Source: Lunularia cruciata (Eukaryota; Streptophyta; Marchantiopsida; Lunulariales; Lunulariaceae). From it: a stretch of 64,000 nucleotides of DNA. Of this stretch, positions 30,037 to 40,460 are shown one piece after another; the stretch's first letter is position 1; the number at the start of each line of letters is the position of its first letter. The stretch spans positions 26,412,001 to 26,476,000 of the forward strand of contig OX419757.1 of NCBI GenBank assembly GCA_948567375.1, written 5' to 3'. The position numbers and the translations under genes are program-made. The notes beneath the pieces were generated by a model. It searched no databases, was not told where the DNA came from, and worked only from the letters and a program-made list of their open reading frames with translations.

Positions 30037-31937
30037 ATGTCTGCATCGAGGGAACAACGGGAAGAGAGAGCTCAAAGACGAGCACTACAGCGTGAAGAAG
30101 ACAAACGTCTGAACGTCCTATCCACTGTGGACGAAACCGAACAAGAGGCGTTGGATTTTCAACTCCTTCACAAAGTGCAAGAAGCCCTGCAAGAACTTGA
30201 CCAAAAGAAATGCGAAGGCAGTTGGCAAGGCTAGTTTGCATCTCCCTCTTCGTCCAAGAAGAAGAAAGAATCAAGTGGCCAAAGATATGCATTGCGGCCC
30301 AGTACACCGACTTCCCCTAGAGTTGTAAAGGAAGTTGTGTCCTTGAAGAACTTTGTTCGAGAAAAGACAACACGAACACTTACTGAAGACGAATCTCAAC
30401 ATCTTCTACAAACAATTCCTCGGTTGTCCCGAAGGAATTTTGAAGAACCAATCAAAGGTGTTGATCTTGAATCTTCCACTCGGGTTGAAGTCGATACCCT
30501 CATAGCAGAAATTGTCAAAGAAGACCCCACCTTGAATTTGATGAATTGGAACCCCAAGGCTGACAACACGGTGTCGATACCAACCAATCCTTCAGTTCCG
30601 TCAAGTTCAACACTACCTCAGCCAATCCCAATGCATCGAACAATGACTTCATTGCCTATCACCTGACACGCCTATCAAAAGTACAAGGGGACAGAACAAG
30701 ACGAAGACCTCGATGAGTTCCTTGAAGAATTTGAAGTCATCTCCTTTGCTAACAAGGAGCATGACTTGGCGGATTGCCTGAGAATTTTCCCAAGTCTGCT
30801 CTGAAAGAAAGCTCGGAGCTGGTACACCCATGTGACCCAAAAGGGGTTTGTACCAGCGGACTGGGCAGACTTAAGAAACAACTTCCTGGAATGATTTTGA
30901 GAGGTTGATTACGACACGAGTGTCTTTGCGGCACTCAACGATTTAGACCGAGGCAAGAAGGAGAAGTTGAGAGACTACTCTGAGCGGTTCATGGCACTAT
31001 TGAACCAAGTTCCCAAGCATTTGGGGGTTGTGGGTTACTCCAATGCCCAAGCCATTACCTAGTTCCTTGGGGGACTTTCACCAGAGATACGAATCTTTGC
31101 AAGGGAGAGGAATGTAACTTCCCTTGACAAAGTACTCAAACATGTCGCTCGTTATGAGGCGGCCCACTCCCACTCTACCGGTAACCAGAGAAATCAGGAG
31201 AAGAAAGGCAAGAAGCCCAGAAGGAGAGCTTCGTGCAACACATCCCCCTCTTCGGATGAGTCCTCCACGTCTTTGAGCTCTTCTTCGGAATCCAAAGAAG
31301 AATCAAAGCCAAGACGAGTCAGAAGACGTGGGAGTAAGAAACCAGTGACTCCTCTAGCAAAGAGTGTACATAAGGCTGATACCAAGCTAGATGCCCTCAT
31401 CAAGGAGTTTTCAGATTTCAATATCTAGATGATTGGGGTAAGGACGGAAGGAAGGCCCCAGCATTTAGGAGATCAAATGTATGGTGCACCGCATGTGGAA
31501 AATCAGGCCATGCAAACACAAAATGCAATACTCGTAATGCATTCCTAGTGCAGCAAATTGATTGGGTTCCGGGATGGAACCAAGACAAGGACGAAGAGGT
31601 TGTGTACCAAACACAAGACGTACAACCTCAAGTTAGCACATCGTACCAAGGTCCGAGGTTTGGACCAAGGGAGTATAACCCCAATGCTCCTCCACAAAGA
31701 CCACCGATGAGTAACCAGAATTGCCCTCAGAATGTTGCACCCGGAGCTTGTTATAATTGTGGCTCGATGGGACATTGGTCTCCAAACTGTCCGGAGCCAA
31801 GAAGGCAAATTGGGTTCGTTCCCCTGTGCGGAAATTGTAAAGGATTGGGGCATACGGGCAACCAATGTCCTCACCCACCAAACCTGAAGCCGCATGTAAA
31901 GTATATACAGACCTCCGCTGAGTGTTCAACAATTTAG
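30037..31937 (+). pseudogene. E1 gag
   Basis: The start is at ATG 30037 (MSASREQREERAQRRALQRE), and one frame continues to about 31430 despite stops. A charged N-terminus and a Ser/Pro-rich spacer lead to the capsid region: AYQKYKGTEQDEDLDEFLEE, KKARSWYTHVTQKGFVPADW, RDYSERFMALLNQVPKHLGV, DKVLKHVARYEAAHSHS. After a basic, serine-rich stretch come three zinc knuckles of CX2CX4HX4C form: CTACGKSGHANTKC (31485), CYNCGSMGHWSPNC (31749) and CGNCKGLGHTGNQC (31827). Frame stops at 30232, 30664, 30802, 30892, 30898, 31060 and 31426 are mostly explained by CGA-to-TGA or TGG-to-TAG. A frameshift follows 31430. Gag packages the RNA into particles. Confidence 0.9.
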
Positions 31938-31971
31938 CCAAAGGGGGATACTAATGTAAATTGTATCACTC

Positions 31972-32970
31972 TTGAGGAAGAGAGACCTCAAGGAAGAGAG
32001 TCCGGCCTCGGAAGGAGAATGGCCGGACCTTGAAATTTTGAAAGTTGAGACACGCTTCAGCAAGAAGAAGCGTGATCCCAAAGAACTAAGTATGACCTCG
32101 TCGTCTTCTAGAAAGGCGAAGAGAGTGCGCCCAAAGGCAATTCTTTTTGCCAAGGAGGAAAAGATCCTTGCAAAAGCCAAAGCTAAAGCCTTGCAAAAAG
32201 AACTAAAGGAGGCACTACTCAGGACTCGGGAATTGAGTTTGGAAGAGGAGACGAAGAGAAAGTCTCTAGTTTTTCCGGTGGACATTTGATCCAAAGTAAA
32301 GAGTCTGATCCAAGCCAAAGTGGGCCAACCCGAGGAACCTTGGGTTAAAGCCATTAGCAAGCCCATTACCATTTTGAAGCGTCCCAAAGTCAAGAGGGAA
32401 CATGGAGAGACTTCGGACCCGAAGCCGAAGGCAAAGACGGTCAAATTGGGAGGAGTTCCCCAATATGATATTGTAGCAGATCTGGTAGCCACAAATGCCA
32501 ACGTTACATTCAAGCAATTGTGGGAAGATAACAAGCTGTACAAGAGGCAGCTGAATTCGGCACTCAAGAAGGTGAGGTCGATGTCAAAGAAGGACCTGCC
32601 TGCTATTTATCGTATTGAACAAGAAGATTTGGGATCTCTTGAGGTAGACGCGGAGATTGCAGGGTGCATGATCACATTGATACCCATTGATTCAGGGTCC
32701 GGTGTGAATGTCATGACCAAATATACTACAAATCGACTCCAATATCACACGTTTGAACCAACACCCTGAGTGTTGAAGTTTGCAGACCAAACCAGGAGAC
32801 GGCCTTTGGGCATGCTGTCAAATATAACCACGATCATTGGTTCCCTTCAAATTGAACTACATTGTGTTGCAACCGGTGACAAAGACTGGTTACCCTTTGT
32901 TGATCGGAAGACCCTGGTTGTACAGTGCCCAAGTTGTGGTGAATTGGCATCAGCAGAAGTTAAGGTTTAA
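31972..32970 (+). pseudogene. E1 protease region
   Basis: A basic, lysine-rich leader (KEEKILAKAKAKALQKELKE) at 32150-32210 is followed by a linker with GGVPQYDIVADLVATNANVT. The aspartic protease begins near 32650: ITLIPIDSGSGVNVMTKYTT holds the catalytic D-S-G. The C-terminal part (ADQTRRRPLGMLSNITTIIG, WLPFVDRKTLVV) fits the flap and substrate-side strands. Stops are at 32287 and 32767, then a shift of frame at about 32840. It would cleave the Gag-Pol precursor. Confidence 0.85.
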
Positions 32971-34917
32971 GGACATTTCGTCCAAAGATCAGAAGCTGGT
33001 GACTGTGAGTTGGACAAAGGTTCCCCACCTCGAGGAAACAAGTTTGTTGGAAGAGGAGGACGAATCCAAAGACTCATCGTCTTCGTCCTCAGACAAATCC
33101 GAAGGTGAAGTCCAAGTTAACTATCTAGAATGCTACGAGGTGGATGTCAAAGACAAAGATCCATATGACCTCGCCTCGGGTGAACCTGACTTGGAGGAAG
33201 GGGGTTTGATGGCAGCTCGCCTTGGGTTAAGCCAAGTAAGCCACGTTGAAGGAGTCATCAACCTCAATGACTGTCAAGATGTTTTATTGACTAAAAGAAA
33301 AATTTTGAAAATCTCGAAGACCGTCACTTCGGAGGAGTTGGTAGGATTCACTGCCCTGTTTATAGAATTCCAGGATGTATTTGCCTGGTCTATTGATCAA
33401 ATGCCGGGTATTCCATGAGGATTTGGAGAACACTGGATTGATCTAGTTGAAGGTGCAGTTCTGGTTCGGCAGCGACAATACCGCCTGAACCCAAAGTACT
33501 CGCTTTTGGTGAAAGATGAAATCGATAAGTACTTAGGGGCTGGAATCATCTTCCCTGCCTTAAGCAGTGAATGAGTTTCCCCCATTGTCATTGTCCTGAA
33601 GAAGAAAACAAGGAAGATCCGAGTGTGCCAAGACTTCCGGAAGTTGAACACAGTCACAAGGAAAGATCATCATCCCTTGCCTTTTACCAATACAATTTTA
33701 GATCAGGTAGCGGGTCATCCTTGTTATAGCTTTCTCGATGGATTTTCAGGGTACAATCAAGTATTCATTCTAGAAGAGGACAAGAATAAAACCACTTTCA
33801 CGACCAATTGGGGCACTTTTGCTTACAATCAAATGCCCTTTGGGTTGTGTAATGCTCCCGCTACTTTCCAGCGGATGATGAATTCAATCTTCAAAGATTT
33901 CATATGCAAATTTGTGGAAGTTTTCATTGATGACTTTTGTGTGTTTGGGCAAAGAGATGTACATTTAGATTACCTTTGCCAAACTTTTGAAAGGTGTCAT
34001 TTTGCCGGCTTGTCATTACACCCGGAGAAATGCTTCTTTGCAATGAAGGAGGGAATTCTTCTGGGGCATTGGGTGTCAAGCCGAGGTATTGAAGTCAATG
34101 TTGAGAAGGTCAAGATAATTGCAGCTTTGGAATCCCCAAAGAACATCCGGGAGCTGAGAGCCTTCTTGGGACATGTCGGATATTACAAACGCTTTGTGTC
34201 AAATTATGCAGTGCTTGCTACACCACTTACAAAGCTTCTGAAGAAATCCGAAGACTATTTGTGGCAAGCAAATCAAGAAGAAGCTTTCCAGGTGTTGAAG
34301 AAGAAGCTGGTTGAAGCACCAGTTATGGACGCCCCAAATTGGGACGTCCTTTTTCATGTTTATGTGGACACTTCGTCCATGGCCATCGGAGTCGTCTTAA
34401 GTCAGAAGGACGAAAAGAAGAAGGACTACCCAGTGTATTATGCCAGCCAACAACTTTCAGTTTCTGAAAAGAACTATTTGACAATTGAAAGAGAAGCACT
34501 CCGAATGGTGTATGCCTGCAAGAAATTTTGCCATTATCTGTTGGGGTACGAGTTTGTCTTCTATGTTGACCATTACACATAGCAACATTTGGTCAAGAAG
34601 GCAGATTTATTCGGGAAAATTGCAAGATGGATCTTGTTGTTAAAAGAATTCACGTATACTGTACAAGTAAGGAAGAGAGCTTTGCATTTGAATGCGGACT
34701 TCCTGTCCAGGTTAGAAAGTCAAGACCAGGAGTGGGAAATTGACTATTGTTTCCCTGACGAGGAGTTGTATCACTTATCAGCAATGCAAAGTACGAGGTA
34801 TGCAGCTGAATATCATTACCTGCATACTCTCCATTGTCCTAAAGGGATAGATCCGGAGCAGAGGGCAGTCTTTCTCAAGAAAATGGGGCCGGACCAGCTC
34901 AAACACAACATTTTAAG
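32971..34917 (+). pseudogene. E1 reverse transcriptase and RNase H
   Basis: The frame is largely continuous from about 32840 to 34917, broken by TGA at 33416 and 33571 and TAG at 34580. RT runs from about 33420 to 34130: KIRVCQDFRKLNTVTRKDHH, YSFLDGFSGYNQVFI, QMPFGLCNAPATFQRMMNSI, FIDDFCVFG (catalytic Asp pair at 33929-33934), then the thumb (LHPEKCFFAMKEGILLGHWV, AFLGHVGYYKRFVSNYAV). RNase H follows from about 34320 (VDTSSMAIGVVLSQKDEKKK, YLTIEREALRMVYACKKFCH, YEFVFYVDHYT), ending near ALHLNADFLSRLES. The 319-codon open stretch 33623-34582 is the longest in the window. It would copy RNA to cDNA and remove the RNA strand. Confidence 0.95.
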
Positions 34918-35990
34918 ATAGGCAAAGACGAAGTACTTTGGCGATGCTTGGAGTCATACGAAGTAGGAGGAGTAATTGAATCTTTACACTCCGAAGCATT
35001 GGGAGGACACTATGCTCTGAAGAATACTGTAAAGAAAATTCTTTCGGCAGGGTATTGGTGGCCTACAATGTACAAAGACGTGCACGCTCATATCCGAAGC
35101 TGTGATGCTTGTCAGAGAACGGGGAAGCCGACGGCTACTTCTCAATGGCCTTTGAGACCAATTTTGCCTTTGGCCCCACTTGAGAAATGGGGGATTGATT
35201 TTGTGGGTCCCATTCAACCAATGACCCGAGTCACAAGAAAGTGATACATTTTGGTTTGCACTGACTATGCTACCAAGATGGTTGAAGTTGAAGCAACTCG
35301 CAAAGATGATGCTGAAACTGTGGCAGAATTTTTCTTTTGAAACATCATCTCCCGATATGGGTGTCCTCTGGAATCAGTGACCAAGGAACACATTTTTTGA
35401 ACTTTGTAATGGAGGCGTTAACCAAGTACTTTTAGATTAAACATCGGAAGACAACTCCTTATAACCCGAAAGCAAATGGGTTACTTTGAAAAATTTTGAA
35501 TAAGGTGATTGTCAATTATGCCTATGATTGGGATACAAAATTACCAGCCGCGTTGTGGGCATATCAAACAACAGAAAAGATTACAACCAAAAAAACTCCA
35601 TACTTCTTGACATATGGCTTGCATCCCATACTGCCAGTTGAATTTGAAGTACTGACATATCAGGTTCTTTGCAAAGAACGCATGTCGGAAGACAAAAGTC
35701 AAGATCTTCGGATTCATCAACTGATGTGGTTAGAAGAGAAAAGAGATGATGCAATACAAACCACAAAAGAAGTACAAGCACAAAGGAAAGTCAGGCATGA
35801 TGAGAGAATCAAGCCTGTAGCTATACGTGAAGAGGATTTGGTTTTGTTATATGACAATCGCCAAATATTTTTTCCAGGCAAGTTGCATTTGAGATGGATG
35901 GGTCCCTAGTGAGTTCTTCATCTTTACGAAAATGGGTCCATGCAGCTTGTAGACTTGGAAGGAAATCCTTTTGCCACTTGAGTAAACGGG
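34918..35990 (+). pseudogene. E1 integrase
   Basis: The zinc domain covers 34980-35130 (LHSEALGGHYALKNTVKKIL, then CDACQRTGKP). The core begins KWGIDFVGPIQP and YILVCTDYATKMVEVEATRK (first Asp). A TGA at 35338-35340 interrupts EFFF-NIISRYGCPLES. The segment with the second Asp (VSDRGTHF in the E3 copy) is damaged by a small deletion near 35380, and the Glu region NPKANGLTKK of E3 reads NPKANGLL and then stops. The C-terminal part is open at 35496-35909 (AYDWDTKLPAALWAYQTTEK, REEDLVLLYDNRQIFFPGKL) and ends in the WMGP-type module VLHLYENGSMQLVDLEGN. Frameshifts near 34918 and 35390. It would insert cDNA; this copy is inactive. Confidence 0.9.
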
Positions 35991-36069
35991 TGGACAATTC
36001 GGAGGTATTGGATTATAGACTCGGAAGTCTCTAAGACACCCGAGGTCTATGTTCGCGGGGACGCTCACA

Positions 36070-36085
36070 TTTGAGGGAGGGGGTA
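36070..36085 (+). other. E1 polypurine tract
   Basis: tttgagggagggggta lies directly before the 3' LTR start TGTGGTGCCC. It is the purine-rich plus-strand primer. Confidence 0.85.
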
Positions 36086-39000
36086 TGTGGTGCCCACATT
36101 TTTTGTTTTTTTCAAAATAAAGAAGAAGAAGTGTATAGAGAAGTCAGATTGCGCCTGTATGGCCAAAGAAGGCAAAGAAAAGAGTCTTCAGGATGAAACC
36201 CAAAGTAAAGGGACTTTGGGTCATAAGGTGAAGTACTCAGAAATGCCTTGTCAGCATACAACCCGAAGTAAGAAGTCTTTGTATTGGGGGGAGCTCAACC
36301 CAAGGCGAAGTCAATCTAACAACCTTTCATTGGGGCGAGAAATTCAAGAAGGGACCGTTCAGAAACCGGCGGCCCATACGCGCGAAGGTTGATTGACAAT
36401 GACAGGTGCATGCAAGAGGTGTGATTTCTTGATAGAAACTCCAAGTGAAGAAAGACGAAGAAAGCGCAACACTATAAAAATCAAACTTGCAATGACAAAA
36501 TGTCGAGTAATTTTCCTTTGCCGTTGAGAAGTCGTCTTGCAGGTGATCATGGGAAGGGAAATAGAGTTGGAAACGCATTAGTGTGTATGGGAGAAGTTGC
36601 AAGAGTGGAATCGAGAGACAGTGAGAAAGCAAGAGAGATGGGAAGAGGAAAGAAGAACTCCAAATTTGCAGTGAGAAATCATGCGATTTGGAGGTTAGAT
36701 GTGATTGCTAAGATCGAAGTCTTGAGCCAACTTTGGATCACTTTCTTGGCGTGGAACAGGAACGTGAGTTTTCCAGGTTTCATAACAGAAATCATCGAGA
36801 GCAAGTGTCTCGATGGACCCAAGGAAGAAGGGAAGAGAGGAAATCTGGCTTGTTGGACAGAGTCGGATTGGAGACTAGTACTAGGGAAAGAAGCAGGCTT
36901 GGAGCAAGGAGCCACGTTCTTGGAGAAGGGAGAGAAAGCTCAAGAAACCCAAGAAGTGAGAGATGCATTCTTGTCAAATCGGACGAAGAATGAGTACAAA
37001 GTCAAGAGCTATAAAGACCCTTTCAAGAGAGGAATTGTGAATGCTTTGATGGCAATCCCGAAGCCGGAGAGAACAACATATGTGATGAACCACCAAGCGG
37101 TGTTCTTTCACAAGTTATTTGCAGGAGAACCGATCAATTGGGCGAGGTGTTTCCATGGGAGAACATGACAAATGGTGTGGAATCTTTGGAAGAATGTGTG
37201 ATCAAAGTGAGTACTCCGAACTTGAAGAAAAGAAGTCGGGAGGGTGAAGCCGAAGACACAAAGAAACCTTGGAAGACTAGGAGAAGAAACCCAAGGCAAG
37301 GTATGGTGGTAATCGAGTCGGAAGATGAAGACTTGGAAGGTGATGCCGAGCTCAAGACCAAAGACTCGGAGCACGAGGAGGAACCCGAGCTAATGCTACA
37401 GAGTGGAGATACAAGTAGTGACAGCGATGAGGGTGGAGAAATGACATCGGCACCAGCTGCTGCAAAAGAAGAAGAAGAAGTGCAGGCAAAGATCAAGGCC
37501 AAGGACAACACGAAGTTGGAAGACGAAGTACATGAAGCAGAAGAAAAGATCACAGTTCAGAGAGGAGTCTGCTCGAGACGTAAGGCAAAGAACAATGCAG
37601 GTCTGAGTAATGTGCAAGAAGAAGTGAATGCAAGCTCGAGAAGCAAGGCGTCCATTCCAATACAAAGACTGCAGAGAAGAAGGCGAGTATTGGATGAACA
37701 CAAAGTACGAAGGGAAGTGGCCATGCAAGAAGAAGTAACCTTGAGCGATGGAGTCGAGTACCTACAAGATGTGGTATGTCCTCTATTGGTAAAGTTAGAG
37801 TACAAGAAGAAGGAGATGCAGTTGACTTGTCCAGAGGTAAAGACTGTCTTGCGGGTGTTGTCCAGATTAGAAGAAGAGAACTTGGAGTTGAAGAAGAGTA
37901 TAACCCGAGGTGAGGAAGAGAGGGAAGTACTGCAAGCGGAGGCAGTAGTGAGGACTCAAGTAATTGAAGACTTGAAGAGAGAAGTGAGATATTGAGAAGA
38001 ACTTGTGAAGAAGAGTGACATAGCAAGGGAGAGACAAGTAGCAGAACACAAGATCTTGAAGCAACAGTTTGTTGATTCAAGAGTAGAAGTAATCCATGCT
38101 ATGGCAAGAGTAGTGGCGAAGGATCAAGAGCTTGATAGGGTGATGGAGAGTTCGAGGAGAAGAAGCAACTCTGGCAAAGAGAGTTGGCAACACGGTATAG
38201 GGAAGAAGAGAGATTACGAGAGTTACTTCGTAATCAGGAGGAGAAGGTGGTACAGAAGGAGAAGGAGACGGTGAAAGCCGAGTTCAAAGCGGAATTGGCA
38301 ATGTACAGGGAGGACTGGCTTGCAGATCGAGAGCAAGAGAGGAAGATGAGATTGGAGCCGTTGAAGGAGATAGTCCTCAAGATGAACGCAATGTTGAGTA
38401 CAAAGGCCAACATTTGGATTGAAGAAACAAGGCTGCACGAGTTGAAATTGTTGGTGCAAGAGACGAGGCGAAGACAGGAAAAAGATACAGATTTGAACTC
38501 GTTGTTGATAAGTCTCCGAACTCATGTAGACAGGAAGATCTTAGAAGTAGAAGATAATATTGCAATTAGATTAGACTTGGTGAAAATAGAGATAGAAAAA
38601 CTTTGGAAAGACGTTAGAGCCAAACCCGAAGTAGATAACATAGGAGTGCAGATGTCTTTGGGGTTAGAGATGGAGACGTTAGAGAAGAGTGGGTTGAGAG
38701 ATGAAGAGTTAGATAGATTACCCACTAGTGCAATTTCAGATCAGGAAAGAGAATTGCTAGATCTGGTAGAAGAGGTAGAAGATATGAAACTTGAGGACAG
38801 AATATTAAGAAGTAAAGTTACTTCCGGTTTGGGTTTGAATAAAGAAGAAGAAGAAGTAGACATCGGATCGGATTAGTAACAGTTTTGAGATTTGAAGAGA
38901 CAAATATGAAGAGGTGCATTGTCATTTCGGATCTGCAGGTTAGAGAAGTTGTTGTAGAACGGTATAGTTGTTAGTACTTTTGATTGCTTCACTACTTAAG

Positions 39001-39669
39001 AGTGACATTTGCAAAGAATTGTTGTTCAGTGCTCATAATTTTTGAGAATAGATAAAGCGAAGTGCTATGAAGCAATGCTCGTCGCTTGAGCTTGATTCCA
39101 AGTATCAACTTTGCAATTGTGTTTGTGAGTGTTTGGAGAATTTTGAAGTGCAAGTCAGAGTGCTTGTTGGATGTTGGATTCCACAGCCTTGATCTTTGTT
39201 TTGTGTGTTTGATCTTGAGTGAAGCGCAATCGGAGCAATGCCTTGATAGATTTGAGAGGAATTGTAGTGTTGGTAGTATTTTGCATTAGTGAGTGCAATG
39301 CAAAGTTGATGTGAAGCAATTTCAATCGAGGAAGTTATGCCTTCAGTGGAGGGGTGGAACACAATTCTGAGGCAAAGTCATTTTGTAGTGAAGTGCTGTT
39401 TTTGAGAGAGCCTGAATCATCACAATCAAGATTGTTTGGAAAGATTTGATGGAGTTGTGATTAAGAAGTGTAAATTCGTGACAAGACTACTAATCAGTGC
39501 TTGTTATTCTCTTCTAGGTGTGATTTCTACCTGAGAGATTAAAGACGCAACCAAGAAGAACTAAAATTGTTACTTTGCTTTGTATTTGGACATTTCTGAC
39601 TTGTATCTCTGCGGGAACAAACTTTACTTACCCGATTACCGCAAAAGTGATATTTGCCGGGTTGTCACA
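36086..39669 (+). mobile_element. E1 3' LTR (3584 bp)
   Basis: It matches the 5' LTR over its length apart from two large reciprocal deletions and many substitutions, and carries the same ends (TGTGGTGCCCACATTTTTTG and GCCGGGTTGTCACA). About 210 bp are missing near 37170-37195, where CATGACAAATGGTGTGG runs into GAAGAATGTGTGATCAAAG. The TATA-like TACTTAAG is at 38993-39000. Confidence 0.95.
36500..38876 (+). pseudogene. U3 reading frame in E1 3' LTR (class A)
   Basis: The frame starts MSSNFPLPLRSRLAGDHGKG and is open for 222 codons. The N-terminal globular region has IWRLDVIAKIEVLSQLWITF, SFPGFITEIIESKCLDGPKE, TESDWRLVLGKEAG, YKDPFKRGIVNALMAIPKPE and QAVFFHKLFAGEPINWARCF. A 210-bp deletion removes the end of this region. 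It continues at 37198 with an acidic linker (VIESEDEDLEGDAELKTKDS), then a long heptad-rich coiled coil (LSRLEEENLELKKSITRGEE; EKVVQKEKETVKAEFKAELA; ARLH-type HELKLLVQETRRRQEKD). It ends LEKSGLRDEELDRLP, DLVEEVEDMKLEDR, EEVDIGSD at 38876. I do not recognise the family with certainty. The globular part may be related to plant transposon-associated domains, which is a guess. Confidence 0.8.
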
Positions 39670-39674
39670 CCAAA

Positions 39675-40460
39675 CAAGGAAGAAGATCTTTGGGTTGGAA
39701 GTGTAGTGCACACAAAAAGCACACATAACAAAGAAGGTTAAGAAAAAAAATGTCTAGTTTTGATACATTGCCCTTCCCTCAAATAAAACCAAAGGTCAAG
39801 TACCCAAAGCTAAAGGTCCATCAATTGAGGGTAAAAGCCAAGCAATGATTAACAAGGAAAAAGAAAGGCCTTTGAAGGAGAAGAAGCAAGTGGAAGAAGA
39901 AGAACCTATGCCACATAAAGGTAAGACAAAAGATAGGATTGATATTGAAGGCAAAGAAGAAGAGCCTTCAAAAATAATACCAATGGCAGTGGGTGTACTC
40001 TTCTTCTAACTTTGAGAACGCTTAGCCTCAATAACACATGGATCTAATGTTTTTATAGATTTGGTAGGGCTAGTCTTGGAGCTGATGGAGTAGATTTTGC
40101 CAATTTATTAACACTCCTACCAAGGTGTCACCAACTACATCTCCCTTTTCTAAAGACTTCACAGGAATTCCATTTCAACGAGTATAAAGTAGGCCAAGGC
40201 AAAGGAAGAAATGGAGAAGATACATAGTTGATACAAGGATGAAGCCAAGAAAGCCAATACTCTAGTGCAAGAGAACTTCAAGGCAAAGATGTAGACTACT
40301 TCAATTGATGCAATGTAGAAGGAGAAGGAAGAAGAAATCAAGAGGCTACAAGTGGAATTCAGTGTCCTTTGGATTGAGCAAAATCTAAAGCAACAAGAGT
40401 TTGAAAAAAATTGAGAGCTCAAGATGAAGAAGTAGTGAGCCTTCAAAGCAAATTAGATGC
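39675..40460 (+). mobile_element. Old family-E LTR, segment 3 of 3
   Basis: This follows the right target duplication of E1. Lysine/glutamate-rich, with a heavily broken frame: EEMEKIHS-YKDEAKKANTL, KEKEEEIKRLQVEFSVLW, EQNLKQQEFEK and SLQSKLDAM. These are coiled-coil heptads matching the middle of the U3 frame. It stops where a minus LTR begins at 40461 (tatgacaaccc). The remainder of this LTR is not visible in the window. Confidence 0.6.

Larger units (their letters stand above)
26738..39669 (+). mobile_element. Element E1: complete giant-LTR Ty3/gypsy retrotransposon
   Basis: It spans 12,932 bp between perfect 5-bp target duplications ccaaa (26733-26737 and 39670-39674). Order: 5' LTR 26738-29947, primer site 29956-29973, gag, protease, RT, RNase H, integrase, polypurine tract, 3' LTR 36086-39669. 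RT motifs (FLDGFSGYNQV, MPFGLCNAPATFQ, FIDDF) and the tRNA-Asp-type primer site suggest a non-chromovirus, Athila-like affinity, which is inference. The LTRs make up about half the element and contain a long reading frame in U3. All coding parts are broken. Confidence 0.95.

Noticed and set aside
39086-39289. Recurrent 65-70-codon frame (SLIPSINF..., YLLDVGFHNLDL...) in R-U5 of many family-E LTRs
   Set aside because: It recurs because R-U5 is repeated. Starts and lengths vary, stops differ between copies, and substitutions do not favour silent changes. Probably untranslated leader.
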